Part shown: positions 55,567-64,000 of the stretch, one piece after another | How the letters are laid out: the number at the start of each line of letters is the position of its first letter | Position numbering within the stretch: the first letter of the stretch is position 1 | Source of the DNA: Salinimicrobium nanhaiense | GTDB lineage: Bacteria; Bacteroidota; Bacteroidia; Flavobacteriales; Flavobacteriaceae | Assembly: GCA_012038135.1 (NCBI GenBank) | Contig: JAAVJQ010000004.1 | Span: forward strand, 124,001 to 188,000 | Length of the DNA: 64,000 nucleotides | Direction: 5' to 3' | The notes under the pieces: generated by a model | Told to the model about the DNA's origin: nothing | What the model saw: only the letters and a program-made list of their open reading frames with translations | The model's database searches: none | Program-made: the position numbers and the translations under genes

Positions 55567-55997
55567 AAAAAGGCCATTCCATACTTCTTTTTTTAAGCCT
55601 GCTTCTAAGTTGCAGCAATAGTGATCATAACGAACAAATAGAAAACCTCCAGGGCTACTGGGAAATTGAACAGGCAGACTTGCCGGAAGGAATCTCAAAG
55701 GAATTCCGCTTCAGCGAATGGGTGGATTATATCGAGGTGGATAGCACAACCGGTTTCAGGAAAAAGGTAAAACCACAAATCGACGGAAGTTTTATCACCA
55801 CCAATGATGCAGAAAAATTTGAGGTAAAGGTTGAAAATGACAGCATTAATTTGTACTATTCCACTCCCTACGCAAACTGGAAGGAAACCGTACTTTCTTC
55901 CGAAGAAGATGAACTTGTCGTGCTAAACCGCGACGGCATCATTTACACCTATAAAAGATTTACCCCCTATTCCGGCAACTATGGCGAAGAGAATTAA
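55563..55997 (+). CDS. Small lipoprotein with lipocalin-like domain, function unknown
   Basis: A 144-residue protein with a lipoprotein signal ([11 protein letters not shown]). The beta-rich body starts [16 protein letters not shown], like the LxGxW start of lipocalin-like domains. GTG start overlaps the recF stop by 4 bp, and the 3' end overlaps the DciA-like gene by 17 bp. Its envelope location contrasts with its DNA-metabolism neighbours. Confidence 0.75.
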   Translation: MKKGHSILLFLSLLLSCSNSDHNEQIENLQGYWEIEQADLPEGISKEFRFSEWVDYIEVDSTTGFRKKVKPQIDGSFITTNDAEKFEVKVENDSINLYYSTPYANWKETVLSSEEDELVVLNRDGIIYTYKRFTPYSGNYGEEN

Positions 55998-56277
55998 CGA
56001 CCACATAAGTATTAGCGACGCACTAAAAGAATTTGTTAGCGATAACAAACTGCAGAAAGGACTGGATAAAGTACATGTGCGGGAGGTTTGGAATAGCCAG
56101 ATGGGCCCTGCCATAGAGAAATACACCACTTCCATAAAACTGGACCGCGATACCCTTTACGTGCAGCTGAGCTCTTCTGTGTTACGCGAGGAACTTAGCT
56201 ACGGAAAAGAAAAGATCATAAAGATGCTCAATGAGGAGCTGGGGAGGGACCTGATCAAAAAGATCGTTCTACGCTAA
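55981..56277 (+). CDS. DUF721 (DciA-like) protein
   Basis: A 98-residue protein with the DUF721 fold pattern (ISISDALKEFVSDNKLQKGLDKVHVREVWNSQMGPAIEKYTTSIKLDRDTLYVQLSSSVLREELSYGKEKIIKMLNEELG). DciA relatives help load the replicative helicase in bacteria lacking DnaC; the position after recF suits that role. Helicase loading is inference for this short form. Confidence 0.85.
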   Translation: MAKRINDHISISDALKEFVSDNKLQKGLDKVHVREVWNSQMGPAIEKYTTSIKLDRDTLYVQLSSSVLREELSYGKEKIIKMLNEELGRDLIKKIVLR

Positions 56278-56280
56278 AAT

Positions 56281-56757
56281 TTATTCCGGATTAAGGTACT
56301 TCTCAAAAAAGCCGTAAAGATCTCCTTTTGTGATCACCGCTCCTTGCTGGATCAAAGCAAAAATATCCTTGTTACGATCATCACTTATGTTTTTAGAGGA
56401 AGTGTATAGCGAAACCCGGTTATCCATTAAATTTTGCTGCAACCAGGCGTATCCCTGTCGGGTGGTGATATCGATAGCCTCATAATCTACCTTTACACCA
56501 ATAAGATTGATGGTGAATTCGGTGATCTTGAACAGGTAGATCTGGTTGGGAGAAATATGCTCTAAAAATTTCGCCTGATTAAGCACTCCTTCCCATACAA
56601 GGTCACTAAAAACATCAAGTTCCTGTTCGGCGACTTCGGGCTTATTCTTTTTGATATCCTCCCACTCCTCTCCGGTTATAGACTGAGAGGCAAGGAAATT
56701 TATAAATTCCTGGTGCAGCTCCTCGAACTGCTCTTTTGTTAGTCGGGCGTATTTCAT
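56281..56757 (-). CDS. DUF6495-like conserved protein
   Basis: A 158-residue cytosolic acidic protein (MKYARLTKEQFEELHQEF, FLASQSITGEEWEDIKKN, DVFSDLVWEGVLNQAKFLEHIS, IFALIQQGAVITKGDLYGFFEKYL). I recognise it as a conserved protein of Flavobacteriia, probably DUF6495, without known function. It ends 4 bp from the convergent DciA-like gene. Confidence 0.65.
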   Translation of the reverse strand: MKYARLTKEQFEELHQEFINFLASQSITGEEWEDIKKNKPEVAEQELDVFSDLVWEGVLNQAKFLEHISPNQIYLFKITEFTINLIGVKVDYEAIDITTRQGYAWLQQNLMDNRVSLYTSSKNISDDRNKDIFALIQQGAVITKGDLYGFFEKYLNPE

Positions 56758-56767
56758 TTAATTCAGA

Positions 56768-56791
56768 ATTTAAGGTTCAAAATTCAAGATT
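56768..56791 (+). repeat. Degenerate 7-bp-period repeat (TAAGGTT CAAAATT CAAGATT)
   Basis: Three related heptads upstream of the DUF6495 gene (56771-56791). They join the TAAGGTT word at 36852 and the CAAGATT word of the array at 30323, which suggests a shared origin. Confidence 0.6.
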
Positions 56792-56849
56792 TTTTATCAC
56801 CATGATAGGCTATAAAAATGGACGTAAAATCCTGTTTGCACATCCAAAG

Positions 56850-56881
56850 TCTTGACTCTTGACTCTTGGCTCTTGACTCTT
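56850..56881 (+). repeat. Heptamer tandem repeat, 4.4 copies of TCTTGAC
   Basis: TCTTGAC TCTTGAC TCTTGGC TCTTGAC TCTT, one substitution in the third unit. It sits between the rplI terminator and the DUF6495 gene. Confidence 0.95.
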
Positions 56882-56885
56882 TTTT

Positions 56886-56920
56886 AAATAAAAAAGCCCA
56901 CTCCGTTAGAAGCAGGCTTT
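56886..56920 (-). terminator. Rho-independent terminator of rpsF-rpsR-rplI
   Basis: On the minus strand AAAGCC (56920-56915) and GGCTTT (56898-56893) enclose a 16-base loop and run into TTTTTATTTAAAAA. It lies 20 bp past the rplI stop. Confidence 0.75.
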
Positions 56921-56939
56921 ACAAATATATTTTCAGCAA

Positions 56940-57395
56940 TTAAGCTTGAGCTTCTGCTACAACTTCGAAGTTGAAGTTAGAGATCACCTCACGGTGAAAA
57001 CGTAACGTAGCTTCATACTGGCCTAAACGCTTAATGTTACCACCTGCGATAGAGATGTATCTCTTTTCGATCTCTACACCTTCTTTTGCAAGAGCATCAG
57101 CAAGATCGGCATCGGTTACAGATCCATAGATCTTATCACCGGCACCGGCTTTAGCAGTAAGTTTAATATCCAAATTCTGAAGTTTTGCAGCCTGAGCTTT
57201 TGCATCTTCAATTTGTTTTTTCTCTTTGTACGAACGCTGCTTTAAAGTCTCATCCAAAACTTTTCTAGCAGAAGGGGTTGCCAATACAGCAGCACCTTGA
57301 GGAATAAGAAAGTTTCTGCCGTAACCGGGCTTAACCGATACCACATCATCTTTAAATCCTAACTTCTCAACGTCTTTCTTTAATATCAATTCCAT
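56940..57395 (-). CDS. rplI: 50S ribosomal protein L9
   Basis: A 151-residue L9. The N-terminal domain MELILKKDVEKLGFKDDVVSVKPGYGRNFLIPQGAAVLAT is canonical. A long connecting helix (KQRSYKEKKQIEDAKAQAAKLQ) and the C-terminal RNA-binding domain follow (GDKIYGSVTDADLADALAKEGVEIEKRYI). Last gene of the S6-S18-L9 operon. Confidence 0.97.
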   Translation of the reverse strand: MELILKKDVEKLGFKDDVVSVKPGYGRNFLIPQGAAVLATPSARKVLDETLKQRSYKEKKQIEDAKAQAAKLQNLDIKLTAKAGAGDKIYGSVTDADLADALAKEGVEIEKRYISIAGGNIKRLGQYEATLRFHREVISNFNFEVVAEAQA

Positions 57396-57407
57396 AATAG
57401 CCCCTTT

Positions 57408-57704
57408 TTATTTTAGTAGATCGCCAACGTAAGGCATTAATGCTAAGTGACGTGCACGCTTAACGGCAACAGCCACTTTTCTCTGATATTTCAAAGAAGT
57501 ACCGGTCAAACGACGAGGTAATAATTTCCCCTGCTCGTTCACAAAACTCATTAAGAAGTCCGGATCTTTATAATCGATATATTTAATACCCGATCTCTTG
57601 AAACGACAGTATTTCTTCGCCTTGTTTGTCTCAATATTCAACGGGGTAAGATACCTGATCTCTCCGTCTTTCTTTCCTTTAGCTTGTTGTTCTATAGATG
57701 ACAT
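57408..57704 (-). CDS. rpsR: 30S ribosomal protein S18
   Basis: A 98-residue S18 with an N-terminal extension and the core [60 protein letters not shown]. Twelve bp before rplI and 2 bp after rpsF. Confidence 0.97.
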   Translation of the reverse strand: MSSIEQQAKGKKDGEIRYLTPLNIETNKAKKYCRFKRSGIKYIDYKDPDFLMSFVNEQGKLLPRRLTGTSLKYQRKVAVAVKRARHLALMPYVGDLLK

Positions 57705-57706
57705 AA

Positions 57707-58045
57707 CTACGCTTTTTCTTTGTTTCTATTTCTTCTCTTCTCTGCCCAGGCAACTGCATGTTTGTCTAAGCTCACAGTAAGATAACGCATCATACGCTCA
57801 TCTCTTCTAAACTCCACCTCAAGTGGATTGATCGCTTCACCCGGAGCGGTAAATTCAAATAAGTGGTAAAAACCACTCTTTTTGTGCTGAATTGGGTAAG
57901 CTAATTTTTTTAGCCCCCAGTTCTCTTTTGATATCATCTTGGCACCGTTAGAAACAAGAAAATTTTCGTATTTCTGAACTGTTTCCTTTATCTGGTCATC
58001 AGATAAAACGGGATTCAAGATGAAAACAGTTTCATAATGATTCAT
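57707..58045 (-). CDS. rpsF: 30S ribosomal protein S6
   Basis: A 112-residue S6 ([68 protein letters not shown]). Short basic tail without the long acidic extension seen in some bacteria. First gene of the operon, with a strong promoter upstream. Confidence 0.97.
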   Translation of the reverse strand: MNHYETVFILNPVLSDDQIKETVQKYENFLVSNGAKMISKENWGLKKLAYPIQHKKSGFYHLFEFTAPGEAINPLEVEFRRDERMMRYLTVSLDKHAVAWAEKRRNRNKEKA

Positions 58046-58074
58046 AAAAACTTTACTTTAAATTAAATTGGCTG

Positions 58075-58105
58075 CAAAAGTAACACTATTATTTAAATCT
58101 GCAAA
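58075..58105 (-). promoter_or_regulatory. Consensus Bacteroidota promoter of rpsF-rpsR-rplI
   Basis: On the minus strand TTTG (58105-58102), exactly 19 bp, then TACTTTTG (58082-58075): a full match to TTTG-N19-TAnnTTTG. The -7 box lies 29 bp before the rpsF ATG. This is the best promoter in the window. Confidence 0.8.
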
Positions 58106-58209
58106 CAACAACTGCATAGCTAAACTGCTTTTTTAATCGGTGAAATTCCACTTTTACTTTTTTTTATGATTTTTTTTATTTATTATTGCTATGTTCTAAC
58201 CTTTTTATA

Positions 58210-58920
58210 GTGGAAGAAGTAATACTTAAATGTGCAGTAGTAGATGATTCAAGCTTACAACGGCTTTCTATTGTAAAGCTGATAAAGGACCATCCTAATC
58301 TAAAGCTGGTTGCTGAATATAATAATGCGATCGAGACCAAAAATGGCTTACTGGACATAGAAGTAGATCTTATATTTCTGGATATAGAAATGCCTATTCT
58401 TTCAGGTTTTGACCTGCTGGACGATCTTCCCAACAAACCGCAGATCATCTTCGTTACCGGAAAGACAAAATATGCTTTTAAAGCATTTGACTACGACGCG
58501 GTAGATTATTTGCATAAGCCAATTTCCAAAGAACGATTTTTAAATGCTGTTTCCAAAGCGATCAACCTTTACCGGCTTAAGCACGAAGGTGCCCCGCCCG
58601 AAGATGATAATTACATCTTCGTAAAAAGCAATTTAAAGAACCGTAAGGTCTTCCTTAACAAGCTTAAATACATTGAAGCGTTAGGAGACTACGTGAAATT
58701 TGTCACCGAAAAAGATAATTTCATAGTACTTGCTACCATGAAGTCTTTTGAAAACCAGTTACCTTCCAATAAATTCCTGAGGATCCATAAATCCTACATT
58801 GTAAACCTCGACAAGATAGAACGCTATAACAGCAGGAATATTGAGATCGATAAACAACAGATCCCTTTAAGCAGGCACAAAAAGTCTAATCTTATTGAAG
58901 CGCTGGCCGCAAATCAATAA
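58210..58920 (+). CDS. LytTR-family response regulator
   Basis: About 236 residues, start GTG 58210 because no in-frame ATG precedes the receiver. Receiver domain: KCAVVDDSS acidic pair, phosphoacceptor Asp in DLIFLDIEMPILSG, Thr in IIFVTGK and Lys in DYLHKPISKERF. The DNA-binding LytTR domain covers about 130-236 (FVKSNLKNRKVFLNKLKYIEALGDYVKFVT, MKSFENQLPSNKFLRIHKSYIVNLDKIERY). No histidine kinase is adjacent, so it is an orphan here. Its last 7 bp overlap the 3' end of priA on the other strand. Confidence 0.93.
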   Translation: MEEVILKCAVVDDSSLQRLSIVKLIKDHPNLKLVAEYNNAIETKNGLLDIEVDLIFLDIEMPILSGFDLLDDLPNKPQIIFVTGKTKYAFKAFDYDAVDYLHKPISKERFLNAVSKAINLYRLKHEGAPPEDDNYIFVKSNLKNRKVFLNKLKYIEALGDYVKFVTEKDNFIVLATMKSFENQLPSNKFLRIHKSYIVNLDKIERYNSRNIEIDKQQIPLSRHKKSNLIEALAANQ

Positions 58921-61367
58921 GGATCCACATTAATTACCGTTTTTACTCCTCTATAAGCTCCAATTGCTTTAAAGCTTTGCAGCACTCTATCTACAAGCCC
59001 TTTTGTTTTGGATAGCGATTGCTTCTGCGGAATTTTGATCAGGATATTCTTATAGTATTCATTCCTTATCCTCGCAATGGGCGGAAACTCAGGCCCCAGC
59101 ACGTTCTCATAAAAGGAGTTCTTTAGTGATGTTGCCAGCCAGTCCGCACCTTCATTAACTCTTGAATAATCCCTGCCTTTAAGCGTGATCCTGATGAGCC
59201 TGTAGAACGGCGGATACTTGTAATTTCTTCGCTCCTCCAGCTGCTCCTTATACATATCCAGGTAATTATTGGTCGAAACCTGCTGCACGATCTGGTGATG
59301 AGGATTATAAGTCTGGATGAGCACAAGACCACGTTTCTTGGTCCTCCCCGCTCTTCCCGCTACCTGCAGCATCAGCTGAAAACTCCGCTCATGTGCCCTA
59401 AAATCCGGAAAATTGAGCAGGGTATCTGCATTCATGATCCCCACCAGACGTACATTTCTAAAGTCGAGACCTTTGGTAAGCATTTGTGTACCTATCAGGA
59501 TGTCGATCTCCCCTTCCTCAAAAGCCGAAATTATCTTTTCGTAACCATGCTTTCCGCGGGTGGTATCAAGATCCATGCGGCCGATCTTATTCCCCGGAAA
59601 AAGTGCTTTTAACTCAGTCTCTACTTTCTCTGTTCCAAAGCCTTTGGTAGAAAGTTCAATGCTGCCACATGCCATACATTTTGTTTGCAACGCCATATGG
59701 TAGCCACAGTAATGACAACGCAGCTGATTGTTATGACTGTGGTAGGTAAGACTTACATCACAATTGGGGCATTGAGGGGAATGCCCGCAGGTATTGCATT
59801 CCAGAATGGGACTAAACCCACGCCTGTTTTGGAAAAGGATTACCTGCTCGTTGTTGCTCAGCGTTTCCCGAATCTCTTCCAGCAGCCGATCCGAGAAATG
59901 ACCCGTCATTCTTTTTTTTCGGTGTTTCTCTTTTATATCTACGATCTCTATTTCGGGCTGCAGCACATTCCCGTACCTGCGGTCAAGATTTACTAACCCA
60001 TATTTTGAATGATCGGCATTGAAATAGGATTCCAGTGCCGGGGTAGCTGAACCTAAAAGCACTTTTGCATTGCTCATTTTTCCCAGCACAACGGCAGCAT
60101 CCCGTGCATTATACCGTGGAGCCGGATCATACTGTTTAAAAGTAGATTCATGTTCCTCGTCAACAATGATAAGTCCCAGGTCATGAAAGGGCAAAAAAAT
60201 GCTGGAACGCACACCAATGAGGATACGTGCATTGTCACGATTGTTCAGCACGTTCTGGTACACCTCAACCCGCTCATTCACCGAATATTTACTGTGGTAA
60301 ATAAGCACCTTTTCTCCAAAATAATTCTGAAGCCGGGTGATCAATTGGGCTGTTAGCGCAATTTCAGGTAGTAAATACAGCACCTGTTTTCCTTCTGAAA
60401 CTGCTTTTTCAATGAGCTCTACATAAAGCTCTGTTTTACCAGAAGAGGTAATTCCGTGGAGCAAACAAACATCCTGAGATTCAAATGCAGTTTCGATTTC
60501 CTGCAATGCCTGTTGCTGATACTCATTAAGTGCAACTTTCCCAGCCAGTTCTCCTTCTTCAAATTGAAAGCGCTGGGCCTGCACCGTGACTTCTTCCAGC
60601 ACCTCTTTATCGATTAATGCTTTAATTACAGCTGCCGAAGCTTTACTTTCTTTAGTTAATTCAGAAATTTTTATAAGTTCATAACCCTTTGCTGTCATCC
60701 CAAAAAGGGCAAAGATGACCTCTCTTTGTTTGGGGGCCCTGCTTAATTCGTCGAGAAGCTGATGCATCGCTGATTCATTCTTGTATTTCTCATGAAGTCT
60801 CACATGCCGCTCCAGCTTTGGCTTATACTGTTCATAGATCTCCTGGTTTACCGCCACCACCTTTTTCTCTACCAGGGAATTGATCACCGGCAGGACCGTT
60901 TTTTTATCCAGTAGCTGTATGATCTCATTGATCTTTAGCAGAGATTGCTGCTGGAGGGCTTCGTAAAGCATAAATTCATCATCGGTTAGCTCCTCCTCCT
61001 GCACTTCTACTCCTTTCAAAAGCTGCACAACGGTTTCACTCTCCAGTAAAAAAGCACTGGGAATTGCAGCCCGTAATACCTCTCCTTCGGTGCACATATA
61101 ATAGGAAGCGATCCAACGCCAGAATTCCAGCTGAGCTACAGTCACCACCGGAGTTTTATCCAGAATCTCCTCTATGGGTTTAGCTTCATAAATCTTAGGA
61201 TCATTTTGATGCACTTCAGAAACTATTCCGGTATAAACTTTAGACTTTCCGAAGGGAACAGCCACACGCATTCCGGGCTTCAGGAAATTTGCTTCGGCCT
61301 CAGAAATACTGTAGGTGAAATGATTATCGAGCGGAAGCGGCAAAATGACATCAATAAAGAAAGGCAT
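58914..61367 (-). CDS. priA: Primosomal protein N' (replication restart helicase PriA)
   Basis: An 817-residue helicase. N-terminal 3'-OH-binding domain (FTYSISEAEANFLKPGMRVAVPFGKSKVYTGIV), Walker A LLHGITSSGKTELYVELI, IIVDEEHESTFKQYDPAPRYNARDAAV (DEEH box), GSATPALESY, and eight zinc-binding cysteines (CNTCGHSPQCPNC, CHYCG, CMACG), then RMDLDTTRGKHG and GTQMLTKGLDFRNVRLVGI motifs. Complete and of normal length. Single-gene transcription unit. Confidence 0.96.
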   Translation of the reverse strand: MPFFIDVILPLPLDNHFTYSISEAEANFLKPGMRVAVPFGKSKVYTGIVSEVHQNDPKIYEAKPIEEILDKTPVVTVAQLEFWRWIASYYMCTEGEVLRAAIPSAFLLESETVVQLLKGVEVQEEELTDDEFMLYEALQQQSLLKINEIIQLLDKKTVLPVINSLVEKKVVAVNQEIYEQYKPKLERHVRLHEKYKNESAMHQLLDELSRAPKQREVIFALFGMTAKGYELIKISELTKESKASAAVIKALIDKEVLEEVTVQAQRFQFEEGELAGKVALNEYQQQALQEIETAFESQDVCLLHGITSSGKTELYVELIEKAVSEGKQVLYLLPEIALTAQLITRLQNYFGEKVLIYHSKYSVNERVEVYQNVLNNRDNARILIGVRSSIFLPFHDLGLIIVDEEHESTFKQYDPAPRYNARDAAVVLGKMSNAKVLLGSATPALESYFNADHSKYGLVNLDRRYGNVLQPEIEIVDIKEKHRKKRMTGHFSDRLLEEIRETLSNNEQVILFQNRRGFSPILECNTCGHSPQCPNCDVSLTYHSHNNQLRCHYCGYHMALQTKCMACGSIELSTKGFGTEKVETELKALFPGNKIGRMDLDTTRGKHGYEKIISAFEEGEIDILIGTQMLTKGLDFRNVRLVGIMNADTLLNFPDFRAHERSFQLMLQVAGRAGRTKKRGLVLIQTYNPHHQIVQQVSTNNYLDMYKEQLEERRNYKYPPFYRLIRITLKGRDYSRVNEGADWLATSLKNSFYENVLGPEFPPIARIRNEYYKNILIKIPQKQSLSKTKGLVDRVLQSFKAIGAYRGVKTVINVDPY

Positions 61368-61406
61368 CCGGAGGTTTTAGACAAAAATAAGAGAATTGAA
61401 AGCAAA

Positions 61407-61433
61407 AAAAACCATCCTGTAAGAATGGTTTTT
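61407..61433 (-). terminator. Terminator between priA and the chalcone-isomerase-like gene
   Basis: Arms AAAAACCAT (61407-61415) and ATGGTTTTT (61425-61433) with a 9-base loop, flanked by A- and T-runs. It could terminate the minus-strand gene ending at 61454. Confidence 0.7.
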
Positions 61434-61453
61434 ATTGGAGTATTTTAATAGAT

Positions 61454-62017
61454 TTACTTTCCTGCCAAAAGATCTTTTTTAAGACCTCCATCTGCAGGAT
61501 TATTGGATAACCAAATCCCAAAAAGAGCTCTTTTAATCTCTTCTCCTTTGACTACACCCCGTTCCTCGCCATTTTTATGAGCCACAATTCCCCGGGAGGG
61601 AACATAAACAAGATCAAAATAATCGTTCTTCTTTATTTCTTCCTTAAAGAATCCTAAAAGGCTATCGATCTCCTTTTGAATAGGAGCTGTATTACCATTA
61701 GTAGATTTCTCAAAACCGTCGGTCACTGCCTCTACCATTTTCTCACTGGTAATAAGTTTTGAAACAATGTGAAGCCTAATAGCCATAGGTTTGTCAGAAT
61801 TCAGCACCTCCTCTGCATTGGAAGTTTTTTTCTCAAGATATAACCCGGCGGCATAGAGATCTATCCATAGCCTCTCCCGAACCCCGGCTCCATTAAGATG
61901 CAACGTATGTTTTTCGAATTTTTGAGTTGCTGGAAGAGTTACTCCCCCAACCTCTTTTTGAGCTACGGCAGTAGATGAAACTACAACGGCCATTAATAAT
62001 AGAAGCAGATTTTTCAT
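61454..62017 (-). CDS. Chalcone isomerase-like family protein, exported
   Basis: A 187-residue protein with a signal peptide (LLLLLMAVVVSSTAVAQ) and the chalcone-isomerase-like fold of bacterial periplasmic members (VGGVTLPATQKFEKHTLHLNGAGVRERLWIDLYAAGLYLEKKTSNAEEVLNSDKPMAIRLHIVSKLITSEKMVEAVTDGF). Flavonoid substrates are not expected; bacterial relatives lack a settled function. Fourteen bp after the YihY-like gene. Confidence 0.85.
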   Translation of the reverse strand: MKNLLLLLMAVVVSSTAVAQKEVGGVTLPATQKFEKHTLHLNGAGVRERLWIDLYAAGLYLEKKTSNAEEVLNSDKPMAIRLHIVSKLITSEKMVEAVTDGFEKSTNGNTAPIQKEIDSLLGFFKEEIKKNDYFDLVYVPSRGIVAHKNGEERGVVKGEEIKRALFGIWLSNNPADGGLKKDLLAGK

Positions 62018-62031
62018 AATTGAGTGTTTGT

Positions 62032-62964
62032 TTAAAAGTTATTTTTTTTTCGTTTTAGCCTCATTAAAGAGGCATTTAATTCAAAACCGAGCAACAATAT
62101 ATTGGAATTTATCCAGATATACACCATCAAAATCAACAGAGCACCAATCGAGCCATAAAGCTCATTATAATTCGAAAAATTTTCAATGTAAATCCCAAAC
62201 AGGAAGGTTGTAAGGATGATCAAAATAGTTGCAAAAAATGCTCCTATTGAAAAAAAGCGGCTTAACCTGCTTTCTTTGGTTCCAAAATAATACAGGATCG
62301 CTACCCCAATATACACGAGGCAGATAAAAAGGATATACCTGCCCACATTTATCCACCTTACCGTATCATCTACGACTCCCAGGCTTTTGAGATCTTCGGT
62401 TAAAAAGGTCAAATAAACGGTTACTACTACAGTAGTTAGCAATAAAAGGGCCAGAATCAACGAAACCCCTACTGCAATGAAATATTGTCTTATTATTGAC
62501 CTGTTGATCCTGGTGTGATAGGAGAATTCAAAGCCTGTAAATACAGCATTTACCCCGTTAGCCATCAAAGCAATGGAAAGCAAAAATACAAAGGATAAAA
62601 GTCCTCCCCTCTTACGCGCTGCGATATCGTAGATTATATCATCAAAAAATGTGCTGGTTCCCGGGGGCAGCAGCGAATCGATAAAATCCAGGAAAATTAT
62701 TTGGAAATCATCAATAAAGTCAATAAAAGGAATAAGGTTTAGTATAAAAAGCAAAAAAGGGAACAGGGCCAATACAAAACTGAAGGAGATAGCACTTGCC
62801 CTTGCCGAAAAAGTTCCCTTGACGATCCCTGCATAAAAAATGATGTAAAGATCAAAAAGCGATAATCCTTCCAGGCCCGGAAGAATTATCTTTTTTGCAC
62901 GGCTGGTCCACCAGTAGGTAAAACCTTCCTTTTTTTTAGCACTTTTTGCCTCGCCGTTAGCCAT
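62032..62964 (-). CDS. YihY/virulence factor BrkB family membrane protein
   Basis: A 310-residue protein with six transmembrane helices. The family signature GTFSARASAISFSFVLALFPFLLFILNLIPFI and C-terminal GSIGALLILMVYIWINSNILLLGFELNASL are clear. Some relatives were once called RNase BN, which is incorrect. Transport or envelope roles have been proposed. Three bp after nadC. Confidence 0.9.
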   Translation of the reverse strand: MANGEAKSAKKKEGFTYWWTSRAKKIILPGLEGLSLFDLYIIFYAGIVKGTFSARASAISFSFVLALFPFLLFILNLIPFIDFIDDFQIIFLDFIDSLLPPGTSTFFDDIIYDIAARKRGGLLSFVFLLSIALMANGVNAVFTGFEFSYHTRINRSIIRQYFIAVGVSLILALLLLTTVVVTVYLTFLTEDLKSLGVVDDTVRWINVGRYILFICLVYIGVAILYYFGTKESRLSRFFSIGAFFATILIILTTFLFGIYIENFSNYNELYGSIGALLILMVYIWINSNILLLGFELNASLMRLKRKKNNF

Positions 62965-62967
62965 GCG

Positions 62968-63825
62968 TTAAACAGCCTTTAAACTTAGATCAAGATTATA
63001 GACCGAGTGGGTCAGTGCGCCACTCGATATAAAGTCCACTCCACATTCAGCATATTTTCGGGCAGTTTCGGGAGTAATGCCTCCGCTGGATTCAATTTCA
63101 CACCTGCCGTTGATCAAAGCTACCGCTTCCCTTGTCTCCTCATAATTGAAATTATCAAGAAGGATGCGGTTAACGCCTCCGGCTTTAAGGATCTGTTTAA
63201 TCTCATTTAAATTCCGTGCCTCCACTATGATCTTAAGATCCAGGTTGTTTTCCTTTAAGTAAGTCTTCGTTTTTGTAATTGCCGTCTCTATTCCTCCGGC
63301 ATAATCAATATGATTGTCTTTAAGCATGATCATATCAAAAAGTCCGAAGCGGTGATTTTCTCCTCCACCAATTTTAACCGCCCATTTTTCCAGAGCCCTG
63401 ATTCCGGGAGTAGTTTTTCGGGTATCTAAAATGCGGGTATTTGTGCCTTCCAGTTTATCAACAAATGTTCTGGTTTTTGTGGCGATGGCACTCATTCTTT
63501 GCATCGCATTAAGCACCAGGCGTTCGGCCTTTAAAATAGAACGGGAAGCTCCTTCCACGTAAAATACAATGTCCCGGGGTTTTATGCGGCCACCATCCTC
63601 CATCTGTACCTCTATCTTTAATTCGGGATCTACTTTTTCAAAAACCCTGAGGGCAAACTCAACTCCTGCCAGTATTCCTGTGTCTTTTACCAGCAGTTTT
63701 GCTTTTCCCTGGACATCTGCCGGGATACACGCCAGCGAACTATGGTCCCCGTCTCCCACGTCTTCCCTTAAAGCATTTTCAATTATTATTTCAATTTCCT
63801 TTTCAAATTGTTCTTTTGAAATCAT
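62968..63825 (-). CDS. nadC: Nicotinate-nucleotide diphosphorylase (carboxylating)
   Basis: Converts quinolinate and PRPP to nicotinate mononucleotide in NAD synthesis. 285 residues with ALREDVGDGDHSSLACIP, AERLVLNAMQRMSAIATKTRTFVDKL, ILDTRKTTPGIRALEKWAVKIGGGENHRFGLFDMIMLKDNHI and ESSGGITPETARKYAECGVDFISSGALTHS. All substrate-binding Arg, Lys and His motifs are kept. It is divergent from rlmH. Confidence 0.96.
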   Translation of the reverse strand: MISKEQFEKEIEIIIENALREDVGDGDHSSLACIPADVQGKAKLLVKDTGILAGVEFALRVFEKVDPELKIEVQMEDGGRIKPRDIVFYVEGASRSILKAERLVLNAMQRMSAIATKTRTFVDKLEGTNTRILDTRKTTPGIRALEKWAVKIGGGENHRFGLFDMIMLKDNHIDYAGGIETAITKTKTYLKENNLDLKIIVEARNLNEIKQILKAGGVNRILLDNFNYEETREAVALINGRCEIESSGGITPETARKYAECGVDFISSGALTHSVYNLDLSLKAV

Positions 63826-63875
63826 TGCAGTGCCTATTTTTGCTAAAGTTACAAAGTAAACACTAAAATTTTACC

Positions 63876-64000
63876 ATGACCATAAAATTGCTGACAATAG
63901 GAAAAACTGATGATAATGCACTGCAAAACCTCATCGGGACCTATGTCAACAGATTGGGCCATTATAACAAATTTGAACTGGAGATCATCCCCGATCTCAG
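63876..64000 (+). CDS. rlmH: 23S rRNA (pseudouridine1915-N3)-methyltransferase, 5' part
   Basis: The first 41 codons only (MTIKLLTIGKTDDNALQNLI, YVNRLGHYNKFELEIIPDL), which match the N-terminus of the RlmH SPOUT methyltransferase. Cut by the window edge. Fifty bp from the divergent nadC start. Confidence 0.9.
   Translation, partial: MTIKLLTIGKTDDNALQNLIGTYVNRLGHYNKFELEIIPDL

Overview
The window looks like a chromosomal segment of a marine-type member of the Bacteroidota, most likely family Flavobacteriaceae. The evidence is a SusC-type TonB receptor with a carboxypeptidase-like N-terminal domain, a SusR/DUF6377-like membrane regulator, many families typical of this group (DUF5683, DUF6495, WbqC, the YaiO barrel, a signal peptidase I with extra N-terminal helices), and promoters of the Bacteroidota type (TAnnTTTG near -7, in one case TTTG exactly 19 bp upstream). 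No phage, transposon or CRISPR array was seen. Genes are densely packed, with many stop/start overlaps.

Layout. (1) 1-4.8 kb: 3'-truncated SusC gene and its likely regulator. (2) 5-10.5 kb: an AlgE-like porin, a YaiO-type TPR/barrel protein, and a convergent translationally coupled trio (degenerate receiver, membrane-anchored HEAT protein, processive GT2 glycosyltransferase); I read these as a candidate exopolysaccharide synthesis and export locus. (3) 10.6-28.5 kb: a redox island. Pyruvate:ferredoxin oxidoreductase and a 2[4Fe-4S] ferredoxin diverge from 2-oxoacid:ferredoxin oxidoreductase (korAB), which is followed by an 11-subunit complex I operon (nuoABCDHIJKLMN) lacking the NADH module nuoEFG and ending in an unrecognised 105-codon gene. 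The divergent control region holds two Crp/Fnr-like palindromes 63 bp apart. The arrangement suggests that ferredoxin reduced by pyruvate and 2-oxoglutarate oxidation feeds complex I directly.

(4) 28.5-36.9 kb: lipid kinase, SurE, tRNA-Pro with a heptamer repeat in its leader, a PQQ-type sugar dehydrogenase with partner cytochrome c, uridine kinase, a DivIC/FtsB-like protein and methylmalonyl-CoA mutase. (5) 36.9-42.9 kb: copper nitrite reductase fused to cytochrome c, a DECR-like reductase and an M16 peptidase. (6) 42.9-58 kb: housekeeping: parAB, DUF5683, dapB, lepB, WbqC; then on the other strand an endonuclease/exonuclease/phosphatase, two rhomboids, mutL, ribH and a TPR protein; then recF and a DciA-like gene; then rpsF-rpsR-rplI. 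(7) 58-64 kb: LytTR regulator, priA, a chalcone-isomerase-like protein, a YihY membrane protein, nadC and the 5' end of rlmH.

A scattered family of 7-bp-period repeats occupies three intergenic spots (around 30.3, 36.9-37.2 and 56.8 kb). The function calls rest on motif recognition by eye; no database search was run.
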